Part shown: in pieces, positions 54,345 through 64,000 of the stretch | Layout of the letters: each line of letters starts with the position of its first letter | How positions within the stretch are numbered: position 1 is the first letter of the stretch | Source: Notospermus geniculatus | Lineage: Eukaryota; Nemertea; Pilidiophora; Heteronemertea; Lineidae | Direction: 5' to 3' | Assembly (NCBI GenBank): GCA_002633025.1 | Contig: NMRB01000710.1 | Span: forward strand, 66,672-130,671 | DNA: 64,000 nucleotides | Position numbers and translations under genes: made by a program | The notes under the pieces: model-generated | What the model saw: only the letters and a program-made list of their open reading frames with translations | Database searches by the model: none | What the model was told of the DNA's origin: nothing

Positions 54345-55675
54345 CACAGGCGGCCCGAGCTTTGTCACAAAATAGGGTAAAAAGGGGTAGTAGTCCTACT
54401 ATAATATATAAAAAGTCTTTTTTATATATAGACCCCTTGCGCTTATCAGCCCAGGAGGGTGTAAACATTAACCTAGTTACGGTAACCATATCGCCCAGGC
54501 ATAGCTTCTTTTACGATATGACATTGACGGCTATTGCCTGGGACGTTATGGTTTACCCATATGCGCCCTGTGGAGCATAGTGTATTGGCATGTACTGAAT
54601 AAAATGCCCAATTACTCGCAAACCTGACTAATTTAGAAATAATATGTCAAGGTGTCACCTTTGGAGTGAGCTCAGCTTTTAGGCCTCTGTTTAAATGCCC
54701 TGGGCCTAGATGGTGGGGCTTCTTAGGGGGGGTTATAGTGAGATGTTGCGAACATGATTTCCGAGGCTGTGTTTTTGGTTCTGGTAGGGCCTAACACTAC
54801 TGATGAAGTAGGCCTAGTGTGGGTGGGGCCGGGGCTTGAGGTTAGCCTTTTCCCCGCCTGGCCCTGGGCCTTTCCTGGTAAGAGGCGGCCGGGCTCAGCA
54901 AGGATCCCCCGTCGGGCATGTCAGGGCAGGGAGTCTGGGGGCGCAGAGGGAGAGCAAACTAGAGGGTGGAGAGCAATGAGGACTGAAAAATTGGCACAGT
55001 ACATTGAAATTAATGGAAGAATGTGGTGTTGGCGAAGGACATGGTGGAGGATGGAAAAGGCGGGCGTGGCGGAGTTGGTCCGATGAGCGCCAACGACATG
55101 TCATCTTCCTTGACAACGCAGTTTCTGAATTTCCGAGCTTGTTTTCTGTGTTTACGGTTACCCATCGATTTTTCACGAACTGCCGGTGTACAGTTCATTC
55201 CAATGCCCAGGATGGATTTTAAATTATCTATGCTACCCACGGATGGACGGTTTATTTTGTCGAAATTTGTTAGGTTTGTCTCGAAGTGAGGTCGGCACAT
55301 CGGCATGATGCGCGTAATGCTGTTTCCTATTGAAAAATTCATTTTCGGGCTAGGCCCACCTGCGTTCACCCATCGATTTTTATCAAACTGCCAGTGCACA
55401 GTTCAATGCCAGTGCCCAAGGTGGACGTAAAACTGTCTCTAGAATATTCTACCCATCGCTGGCTGGTTAATTTTGCCGAATTTTGTTAGATTTGAGTCTC
55501 GAAGCGAGTGCACGGTCAATCGCCAGTTCGCCCGTCGGCTGCCGACGTCGTCTGCTTCGGGCATGCGCACACGTGTTCGCGGAGCTGATTGGCCGATTCA
55601 ACAGTGGGCCTAGTGCGTTAGCGCATTTGTACATTTTGCGTGCACAGGGTAAGATCGAGACAGCCATCGTTCCCA
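54345..55675. other. Unique segment between D and D'
   Basis: A 1.3-kb stretch without partner in the window. It holds an imperfect hairpin at about 54481-54558 (GGTAACCATATCGCCCAGGC and inverse), a G-rich region (54700-55080) and two diverged tandem copies of a roughly 150-bp block containing CCCATCGATTTTT and CGAAATTTGTTAG words (about 55160-55290 and 55367-55510). I see no gene. Confidence 0.55.
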
Positions 55676-56395
55676 AGCAGTGTGGTCTAATAGTGGTTAG
55701 CGAGATGGACTCCTGATCAGAGGGGCCAAGCTTCGATTCCCAGTCTTGACCAAGAAAAAAAACATGCTCGCTTGTGACCTTGAGCAAGTCACTTTGCCTC
55801 ACTTGCTTCACCCCCAGGTGTAAAAGGGGTACCTGGCTGGTAGTGATGGTCTATGTGAATGTTAGTCCAAGAGCGCTGAAATCGGCTGCCGGGACTGTAA
55901 TACTGCCCGGGGAGTGGAGATATGAGATTGGATACATTTTTGACTGCTGCAAACCAATTCTCTTTAATTCATTCAGCAGTTCATTTATAACTTACGGTAA
56001 TTTTTTGGAAATATTGCCCACAGTTTCCATCAATCTAGAACTGACACTAGTGACAGGCTGAAGCAGGAGTGATGACAACATACATGTACCCTGGACTTTT
56101 TAGAGGGGGATGAAGAAACTCATACTCCCTTAAAAAATCTTTGAGCAATGGTTCTGAATTAATGTTAGTGGTCGATTTTTGCCTGTAACCTAAGTTCGTT
56201 TGTCCAATGACAACGTCCTCAAGCATAAGTTACTGATGCACAACATTTTGAGTCAAACATCTTAAACTCTCAAGGTTTCATAATCATACCTCTATGCCTT
56301 TGGATCATATTCCGAGTGGAGCAAAATACGAAGGCAAAGTGATTATAGGCCATGATAACTCAACAGGGAGTTAGTCAAATCAAGGGTACACTTAC

Positions 56396-56446
56396 TCGTT
56401 TCAAACATATCCCCTGGATCGTAAATTCCTGCCATTAATCCACACA
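56396..56446 (-). CDS. SLC2A12: Possible 51-bp cassette exon (D')
   Basis: Second copy of the exon at 45651-45701. The donor GTAAGT and acceptor AG are kept, and one substitution changes Arg to Gly. Without the SINE next to its donor. Confidence 0.42.
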
Positions 56447-57557
56447 CTAGTAATAATTGAATTCGACCCGATCACAAACAATTCAGTGAATTGTCCTCCA
56501 AGCAGTGTACTTCATATCATATACCTCATAATTCCTATCGATTTTTCAAAGATAAGCAGATACATGTAGGCAGAGATTTGGTGGCATTCCTTTTTTCTCA
56601 TATGGCACTATTGATACTCCGTCGTCAAAGACAGGCAACTTGCCTGGTGAGAATTTTTAAATGCAGTGCTCAACAAATTGGTTGTCCAGGCACTCGGGAC
56701 CTTCAGAAAAACTCCTGGGCAAGCTCAAAGTCATTGAGCACTTGTCTGTGGGCAAGTACCAAAATAAAACGTACCTCTCAACTGAATATAGAAATAAAAC
56801 CATCCAGCAAGTAACAATTTGGTCCGGGCAAACAGAAATTTACTTCGCGGTTGCCCTTGGGCGAGTGAGCGAAAATCCGATTTGTCGAGCACTGAAATGA
56901 GTTGGCTTTCACTGGGCAATACACATTAGACAGAGTCAAATGACACCAACGATTGTCAGGTTTTCTATGGCTACAGCCAATGCACGATGGAAATATAGAT
57001 CCACATCATATCAGCAGCAAAGCAACTATGAACGCATAGGCTTTATTTCGGAAAAAACCTTCATCACAAAACAGCCCACATCACAGCTATTCCAGCATCT
57101 GGCACAAATAATGCATGAACAGTTCATTCCATACAGCCTGCAAATCTAAACTATGTTCTGAGCATCCTCCACTATTTTTCAATGCAATACACACAGACCA
57201 TCATTGATGCAATACATGTAGTTGCATCAATAGGCCTATGGTCTGACTCTGTGTTAATTACATTAAAAATTGTCACAGCTGTTGTTGTTGAACTAGTAGA
57301 AGTACCATCGATATTCACGGGCCTATGTCATGTATCCTATGTGTATGCCACTGCATTTATTGTAGCTTCAGGCCAACGATAGGCCTATACACGATTGTAG
57401 TGCATAGATCAATACACTATACAATTAAAACAGGGTGACAGCAGGATGACCTCAACTTAAGAACACAAATCACCTGCGTCAGCATTATTCTAATGCGATC
57501 AGGGCTTCTAATGGAGTACTAGTAGTCATGTCTCTGGAGACATATGGTATATTTTAA

Positions 57558-57863
57558 TTAAGGCCATTCTTTCTGATGGATTTATATTTTTCGTTTTAGC
57601 TTGGAGGAATTGACTCCAAGGTTTTAGCAAGCCTTTGTTCGAAAATATCCCCCACAACAGCACTGGACGGGACCTCAACAAATGTTTTTAATAGAGTGCT
57701 CACAACTTGCTGAAGAACAATTTTGAAAAAAACATTGAAAGGTTGAAAAATGGGACCGGCGGGAATAAAAAAGTCGTTTTTTTCAATTTTATTTTTTTCC
57801 AAATTGCCAAAATCTAACCCTCTACGGCGGGTCCGCTAAACAACAAAAAAAAAGAATGGCCTA
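57558..57863. mobile_element. TIR element with AAGGCCATTCTTT ends (D')
   Basis: Longer counterpart of 47737-47993. Confidence 0.82.
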
Positions 57864-57962
57864 AAGAGACCCTATAGGCAGCTTACTACGAGGCTCATTT
57901 CAGTGCAGTCACTTCATCACAGGTGGCGCTAGCAACTGACAACATACACATTTTGGCTCAAA

Positions 57963-58156
57963 TGTGACCCGTGACAGCAAAATAAGTCGGAATGCACCAG
58001 AAAGAAGACCCAAGATGACACCAGACCACAATTACAGAAGTCGACAATTTCACAATGGGCAGACAATCCTGAAATCAACAAACCGTTGGTGTCACCTTGA
58101 ACATGTTGGGTCATCTTCTGTGCGCATTCCGACTCGTTTTGCTGTCACGGGTCACA
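57963..58156. mobile_element. MITE with TGTGACCCGTGACAGCAAAA ends (D')
   Basis: Counterpart of 48092-48292. Confidence 0.85.
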
Positions 58157-58328
58157 AATGTTGATGTTTAATGTATTTCACTCGCAATACATAGAGTTAG
58201 ATTCTCATCCCAACCGATCAGTATAATCAAATCACATACAAAAGCCTTCCACACCTTCCAAAAGCCTACTCAATGTAGTCTTACCTTACTAAACTAAACT
58301 AAATTGGATTGAAGTCAGACTACCATAC

Positions 58329-58428
58329 CTTTAAGTGACCCTGAGTTCCTGAAGTTCCTCAAAATAGCATTCAGAACAGATCTTAGTTGTTTCTGTTGCA
58401 CCGTCTCTTTTTTTGGTGTTTCATCCAT
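58329..58428 (-). CDS. SLC2A12: SLC2A12-like alternative first exon 1b (D')
   Basis: Second copy of the exon at 48579-48678, same length and donor. Two substitutions (Lys to Thr near residue 9, Asp to Asn near residue 20). A 197-bp insertion (58451-58647) lies about 20 bp upstream of the ATG. Confidence 0.65.
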
Positions 58429-58450
58429 GTTATAACATCAACCATTTGAA

Positions 58451-58647
58451 TAAGAACTTGAATAAGCTTACGGCAAATTATAAACTACATCGATACGTAA
58501 CAAAAATCTAACGATATATCCGGCCTCTTGTTGACTACTCCACTCCACAATACACATACCGCATGCGCAAACGACTTAGTAACTAGTATCTTAACGTAAC
58601 AACGGTTAACAGGACTAACCTAGTCCTTGGACCTGATGATGATGATG
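58451..58647 (+). mobile_element. Insertion with GAT-repeat tail and ATTTGAA duplication, only in D'
   Basis: 197 bp ending in GATGATGATGATG and flanked by ATTTGAA (58444-58450, 58648-58654). A simple-repeat tail plus a 7-bp duplication and no terminal inverted repeat point to a SINE or 5'-truncated non-LTR element. D has the empty site at about 48691. Confidence 0.85.
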
Positions 58648-58831
58648 ATTTGAAATTTAACAACGAGAGAACATCCAGAACATTCGCAAATAGTGTTAGA
58701 CAGATGATATCCGTGTTCAATTCATTGATATCATGACTGACTTCATACACTTGGTCTGATATGTCAGCTGTAGAGGCTTGTCTAGCCGACCAATAATTTA
58801 ATTCAGTTTTACCCATCATGAATAATTTGTA

Positions 58832-59325
58832 CATTTGGGGACCATACTTTTAGTACGTACGCACGTTTTCCCGATTTTCGGCACCCCCCCTCCCCCCCTG
58901 TACGCAGGCATACGCTGGGCCATTGCCCCCCCCCTCTGCGTACGTACGCATCGACGATCGTCGGCCGATATTACCTGGAGTCAAACATGGTGAATTGACA
59001 GCCAGTAAGAAGAGAAACTTGAAATGGTCGATATATTTAGGGATTTATTCGAGAAATTAACAAATACTAGTAACAACAAGGCACATATCGCACCTGTACA
59101 AGCTGAAACATACATCAGAGAAGATCGTCAGTACAGTCTAGGAGGTAAGGTGTACATATCAATGCCTGGAGAAGGCGTGTATAACAGGAAATAGAGCAAT
59201 TTTGGAAATTTCTGCAGATGTCCTGAGCCCCCCCCCCCCCGCGTACGCACACGTACGCAAAATAGGCCTAATTTTTCAGACCCCCCCTCCCCCCTTCCGT
59301 GCGTACGTACTAAAAGTATGGTCCC
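58832..59325. mobile_element. TIR element with GGGACCATACTTTTAGTACG ends, only in D'
   Basis: 494 bp with ends GGGGACCATACTTTTAGTACG and CGTACTAAAAGTATGGTCCC, flanked by TTGTA (58827-58831, 59326-59330). D is empty at about 48872. Interior is rich in GTACGTACGC and C-runs. Confidence 0.9.
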
Positions 59326-59674
59326 TTGTAGAGAATCCTGCTGGTATGATTTGCGTAGATAGTCTACTCAATGTGATTCTATAATTATATGCTGTATTTG
59401 TGCCAAAATAATCAAATGCAGGGCCCCGAAAAACAATCGTATTGTGCTACATACAATTGGCTGTGACGTGTGAGATTTTCCTTTTTAAAATTACCTAGTT
59501 TACACCGCACTAAACTTCAAATGACCTTCTAATCTAGAGGCGGTTGTGTTGCAGGGACGGATCCAGGATTTGGGAAAACATTGAAACATTGAAATTTGCG
59601 CCAAGTTCCAGAATTTCATTTCGATTTCACAGATTGTTGGTCAAAAGGGGGTGCGTGCCAGATGCGCCCCTTGG

Positions 59675-60129
59675 GCTGGGTTTACATAGAGCGTGTCAAA
59701 ATACACGGGAGACACGCTACGGTACGCGTAGATATTACGACACGCCCACACGATGGTTTACATAGGCCTTCATCGTGTCGTTATCATTTGACACGGTGCC
59801 TCGAGTTTGGCATTATTTTCATTCAGTCTCATGCATTTCACGATGCAAATAAGAAAACATGTGATATTTGATGAGGAAACATCCTAAAATGCCCATCTCC
59901 GTACTTCGAAACAACGCAAGATCTACCCACGAAGTCAGCACACGCCTGAAAGAACGAGCATGCTCGTTCTCTTCAAAACGTGTCGACACGCCATGATCTA
60001 CGTAACCCCATGCATATAGACCAATGTAAACGGCATATTGGATAATCCATTGTCAGTTAATCATTACACGCGTATGTCAACGTACCGTGTCGCGTATTCG
60101 TGTTTCGTGTGGCTCTATGTAAATCCAGC
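59675..60129. mobile_element. TIR element with GCTGGGTTTACATAGAGC ends, only in D'
   Basis: 455 bp, ends GCTGGGTTTACATAGAGC and GCTCTATGTAAATCCAGC, CTTGG duplicated (59670-59674, 60130-60134). D has a single CTTGG at about 49254. Inner ACACG/CGTGT words are in both orientations. Confidence 0.92.
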
Positions 60130-60473
60130 CTTGGATCCGCACCTGGTGCGTGTATAAAAACTGCTTGGAGTGTAGATTTTTATAAGTAAAACGATGGGTT
60201 GTGTTTGTACAGACTTCAGCGGCCAGGTGTGTACTTGTAAAAACTTGGAAAAGAGTGTAGATTTTAGTGGGCACAATGGTTGTGTTTGTTGAGACTTTAC
60301 TTCAGTGGGCACATTAATTTGGAAAAGATTTTATATCTGGTGGCAACAATGATTGTGTTTGTCCTTGTGTTCAGAATTCAGCAGGCATGGATGGAGGGTG
60401 TGTACCACAGTTGTTTTGTTACACTTCATAGAGACTTCAGTCATGTCAGTGGGCATCCAGCAGGCATACTTAC

Positions 60474-60573
60474 CAGAATCAGAGAAGTATATTTCAATAT
60501 CGGTTTCATCCTCTTCAGAAGCAGACGACATTGTACATGAAACTTCTTGTTGCCTCCCATCAACGGTGCTCAT
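60474..60573 (-). CDS. SLC2A12: SLC2A12-like first exon 1a (D')
   Basis: Second copy of 49749-49848; ATG at 60573, same donor and protein. Confidence 0.7.
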
Positions 60574-60951
60574 TCACTCAAGCCAAAATAGCCGAACAAT
60601 CTCCATATCAATCAAGGAGAATGGTGGAGGATTTCGCATCTGAAATATCATGCGAACCATTTGAAAAAGATGGTACAGTATAGTCTGGTTCAACCCAGAG
60701 GTAGACCATTGGAATGCAGTTTGTGGTTAGAGTGTGGCAAGAGTGACATAATTACGGTTACATGTTATGGCGTAATGAATCAGATGACTGTGCCTAATAA
60801 TAAACATTGGCCTATGGACTGTTGTCAGCCATAAAATCTTGTGGTCAAAATTGAATGTTCCATTTCCTCACTTGGCATTCCAATGGTCCACTCTAGGTTG
60901 AACCAGACTATAAAGTATAATTCACCCTAACTTCAACATGGCAAAGTGCCA

Positions 60952-61284
60952 GGGCCCATATTCATAAAACTACTTTAGTCTACCAGGACCCATATTCATA
61001 AAACTACTTAAGTCTAAGTGTGACACTTATCCTTTGTTGAACACAAACAGCCCATATTCATAAAACTACTTTAGTCTACCAGGACCCATATTCATAAAAC
61101 TACTTTAAGTCTAAGTGTGACACTTATCCTTTGTTCAACACAAAAGATAAGTATCACACTTTGACTTAAGTTAAGTACGTTTATGAATATGGACCCAGGT
61201 GTCACACTTATCCTTTGTTCAACACAAAAGATAGGCCTAAGTATCATACATTGACTTAAGTATGTTTATGAATATAATGGCCCC
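60952..61284. mobile_element. TIR element with GGGCCCATATTCATAAAACT ends (D')
   Basis: Counterpart of 50226-50557. Confidence 0.85.
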
Positions 61285-61459
61285 AGGCAGGCCTGTGCAA
61301 CACACCATAAAAGTGAACACAATGATTGAACCACAAACTGCAAAATTTACCAGTTGACTGGGCAGGCACAACCTTGGAGTGTTTGCTGTTCAAGTGATCC
61401 TAACATTACATAATATGATTAGGATTTTTGTCACTTAGGCCTAGGCCTAGGCCTAGGAC

Positions 61460-62257
61460 CACAGGAACTTGTACCAATGTTGGAAAAAAACACGCCATTA
61501 TGGCCCGAAGGGCCATCAGAAAGGGCCACAGGCCCGTAAAAGCAACCCTTACTGACAACACATACACACGGATAAGGAGTGCAACATCACCATTTCACAA
61601 TGCATTGATAGGAACGGACATTTCGTATGCCAACATGCTCCACAAAGTGGCCATTTTCTCATAGTAGATGGCAAATCCTCAGCAAAAACCGACGTTCTGG
61701 TGAATCTAGAGCATATTTACTTTAATAAAAATCAAAAAATATTTACAGTCAAAGCTGATTTGTGTGGTTTATGGCACTTTTAATCCTGAGTTTGACAACT
61801 TCACAAAATTCGTGCAGGTGTCCAGGAATCAGAACGAGGCTACAATGCATTTCTAGGGTTTCCCCACAGAGCCTCGTTCTGATTCCTGGACACCTGCACG
61901 AATTTTGTGAAGTTGTCAAACTCAGGATTAAAAGTGCCATAAACCACACAAATCAGCTTTGACTGTAAATATTTTTTGATTTTTATTAAAGTAAATATTC
62001 TCTAGATTCACCAGAACGTCAGTTTTTGCTGAGGATTTGCCATCTACTATGAGAAAATGGCCACTTTGTGGAGCATGTTGGCATACGAAATGTCCGTTCC
62101 TATCAATGCATTGTGAAATGGTGATGTTGCACTCCTTAGGCCTATCCGTGTGTATGTGTTGTCAGTAAGGGTTGCTTTTACGGGCCTGCGGCCCTTTCTG
62201 ATGGCCCTTCGGGCCATAATGGCGTGTTTTTTTCCAACATTGGTACAAGTTCCTGTG
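61460..62257. mobile_element. Giant foldback element with CTAGGAC duplication, only in D'
   Basis: A 798-bp palindrome: arms of about 382 and 388 bp, nearly identical after inversion, around a 28-bp loop (61842-61869). Ends CACAGGAACTTGTACC / GGTACAAGTTCCTGTG, flanked by CTAGGAC (61453-61459, 62258-62264). The corresponding D site is without it. The arms carry GGCCCGAAGGGCC inner palindromes. No coding region; the mirrored open frames on both strands are a product of the symmetry. Confidence 0.92.
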
Positions 62258-63532
62258 CTAGGACGTAGGTAGGCCTACCGGCAGGCCCAACTCAACTGTG
62301 ACATGGATTATTTTATTGTTTAGCCCTTACTTTTGCCCTATAGGCCTACCGCAGATCTATGATTGAAACACACCCCCACCACCCCTGCAATGCTTGCATG
62401 AAGCCCCTGTTGAGCATGTTGAGTGAGTGAGAGAGTGGAAAGTCATGATGAACAGAAAGTGACAGCATCAATCCATCATCAGCACAGGCCACAGAGCGTC
62501 AGAGCGTCAGCAGCAGCAGCAGCAGTGCACAGCACACAGAGCAGTTGATTAGACCAGACTGCAACAGCTAGATTGCAGGAATTTTTAAGCAGCTACTTAA
62601 CAACACCTTGTGATCATCTTAATATTTTGTTATTTGTTTTATTTTGTCAAAAAGCTGTGCTCTTCTTTTCAGCTTGAAATGGGGAAACCCTTTTGCAGGA
62701 GACAAGCAAATGACGTCTCATGGAAATCCTCTCTAGAACTATTTATTTTGTTCCTGCGCCAGGATTCAGTCAAAATATAGTGCATAACGACGATGATACA
62801 TTGTCCATTCCGAAAGTTACATTGGCCAACAAGGCAGTATCTACCATTCTGCATATACGTTCCTTTGAAAGGAAGCAAAACCCATGGAGAATCACTTTCA
62901 TGTGAATATTTTGTCGGCGTGCAAGACGTGGTGGTGAAGCGGCCTTCCACTACTAATTTTTAACATTCATCATCAGGGCAGGCGAACAATTACATGTACC
63001 AGTGTGAGGGCGCTGCTGTTGCCTTCCCTTCTCCCGCCCGTCCCACGCCCTTCAGCAGGTTCAGCACGCATAATTATGAGAACACAATATCAGAACAATG
63101 CTTTCTGTGAGACCGGACATTGTTGGTAAAGGAATAAGACAGGGTTTCTGCTTTTTTGCGGGCGTCTCTGTTTCTTGCACTCCAAGCGGCAAACCAACAA
63201 ACTAAAGGTGGTGAATCCTTAAACTGACCCATTCGTAGAAGCCAGCCCTGTCGATCTGCAGATGTGGTGAAATCGGAGCACTGTCACATTTTTCCGCTGA
63301 CCAAAATCTCCCTTTCTGATTCTTTTTATTTGTTGCCACTCATCTGGCAAAATTCCGCCGAAAACTATTCGTCGTTGCTGTGGGTGGGATCCTTCTGAAC
63401 AGGTATGATTGGCACAAGAAGAGCAGTTGATTGGCAACCGCATTTTTTTGAGGCAGCATGCAGAGCACTGAGTCTGTGAGCATGCTGAGCTGCTGCATGC
63501 AGCAACGCATGCATGCACACTGATGCATGGAT

Positions 63533-64000
63533 GGTCGTTCGTTTCGGCCGTTTATCACGTGTACGTGTGTGTACATGTATTGTAGGCCTATCAGCGGCGC
63601 GGTAGGCCTACCATGCTATACCGTAGCGTAGCCGTAGCCTGAGGCCTAGCCTACCGGTTGGGTCATGCTACCTACTGTTCATTCCAAATCCCCTTGGCGC
63701 GAGGTTTTCGGCCGATATCTCCTCAACGGCTGGGCCAAATTCAACATACCATACGTCAATAAACTTGTCTTTCTTGCCGGTATCTTTCTGCTATCTTCAT
63801 TTTTTGCGTAAGGCCTGCATAACAGATCTCTTTCTCAAAACCCATTTCATTTCGCGATGCTGTTCAGTGCAGTTTACACGTGCGCGATGCATTGCGTCAT
63901 TTCAAAATGGCCGCCATTTCGGCCGTCAGCACAAACGGTGATTTGTGAAACAACTTTTTTCTGTCACGTTTTTCGGGAAATTGACTGTGATGATGGCTGT
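63533..64000. other. Unique end of window, nothing recognised
   Basis: After the end of D' there are 468 bp without partner. TAGGCCTA-type words cluster near 63580-63655. No exon is recognised. Confidence 0.4.

Larger units (their letters stand above)
55676..63532. repeat. Duplication unit D' (second copy)
   Basis: A 7857-bp colinear copy of D. It lacks the D-only insertions but has its own at 58451, 58832, 59675 and 61460. Both first exons and the putative cassette exon are kept. Confidence 0.92.

Noticed and set aside
54754-55086. 110-codon open frame in a G-rich region
   Set aside because: Composition is driven by G-runs, there is no recognisable domain, and the minus strand is equally open.
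57596-57802. Minus-strand open frame with a protein-like stretch near VPSSAVVGDIFEQ
   Set aside because: It lies inside the TIR element at 57558-57863, has no splice context fitting the SLC2A12 phases, and its left part differs between the two copies.
61749-61962. Two open frames on opposite strands encoding the same residues
   Set aside because: They mirror each other because they lie on the two arms of the 798-bp palindrome.

Overview
This is a eukaryotic, intron-rich, repeat-dense genomic window. The two genes I recognise are animal genes. The 3' end of transportin-1 (TNPO1) lies on the + strand at about 1411-2027. A complete exon set of a class III facilitative sugar transporter, best matched to SLC2A12/GLUT12, lies on the - strand and is spread over about 28 kb to 60.6 kb. 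The very high load of small inverted-repeat transposons and the excess of the words TACATGTA, TAGGCCTA and TACCGGTA suggest a highly heterozygous marine invertebrate deuterostome (echinoderm, hemichordate or amphioxus-like). That taxon is inference, not proven here.

The dominant architecture is head-to-tail duplication. Four large pairs are seen: A/A' (5065-13635 / 13636-21564), B/B' (26969-28803 / 29091-30780), C/C' (31510-38085 / 38086-44198) and D/D' (44490-54344 / 55676-63532). Two small pairs are X/X' (24251-24842 / 24956-25390) and Y/Y' (26252-26443 / 26697-26888). Members of a pair differ by scattered substitutions and by presence or absence of whole transposons. The duplication repeats SLC2A12 exons 3-10 and the first exons, which would not make a sensible protein, and single or runs of N lie near several junctions. 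The simplest reading is that two divergent haplotypes were placed in series in the assembly. A real set of tandem duplications is the alternative.

Region by region: 1-2027 is TNPO1 intron, penultimate coding exon, intron and last coding exon. 2028-26.9 kb is TNPO1 3' flank plus repeats and the A/A' and X/X' pairs, with no gene I can support. 28.0-31.1 kb holds the 3' exons of SLC2A12. 31.5-44.2 kb holds the duplicated transmembrane-core exons 3-10. 44.2-44.4 kb holds the single N-terminal core exon 2. 45.6-60.6 kb holds two alternative first exons and a possible 51-bp cassette exon, each in two copies. 60.6-64 kb is 5' flank and repeats.

Because the copies act as filled and empty sites for each other, insertion events can be read directly. 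This shows (i) many TIR elements with exact target duplications, including a CAGG/CAGTG group with 5-bp duplications; (ii) an approximately 800-bp nearly perfect palindrome; (iii) a 2.15-kb element with an 8-bp duplication; and (iv) about twenty sites where one copy has TA and the other has TA plus a tiny palindromic filler plus TA (CATG, GGCC, CCGG, CGG, CCG, CCCGG, GGGCC). The last pattern looks like excision scars of TA-targeting transposons and would explain the over-represented words.

The SLC2A12-like gene carries an apparent defect in both copies: exon 7 lacks about 25 codons, including the conserved SPR-type motif, and changes frame.
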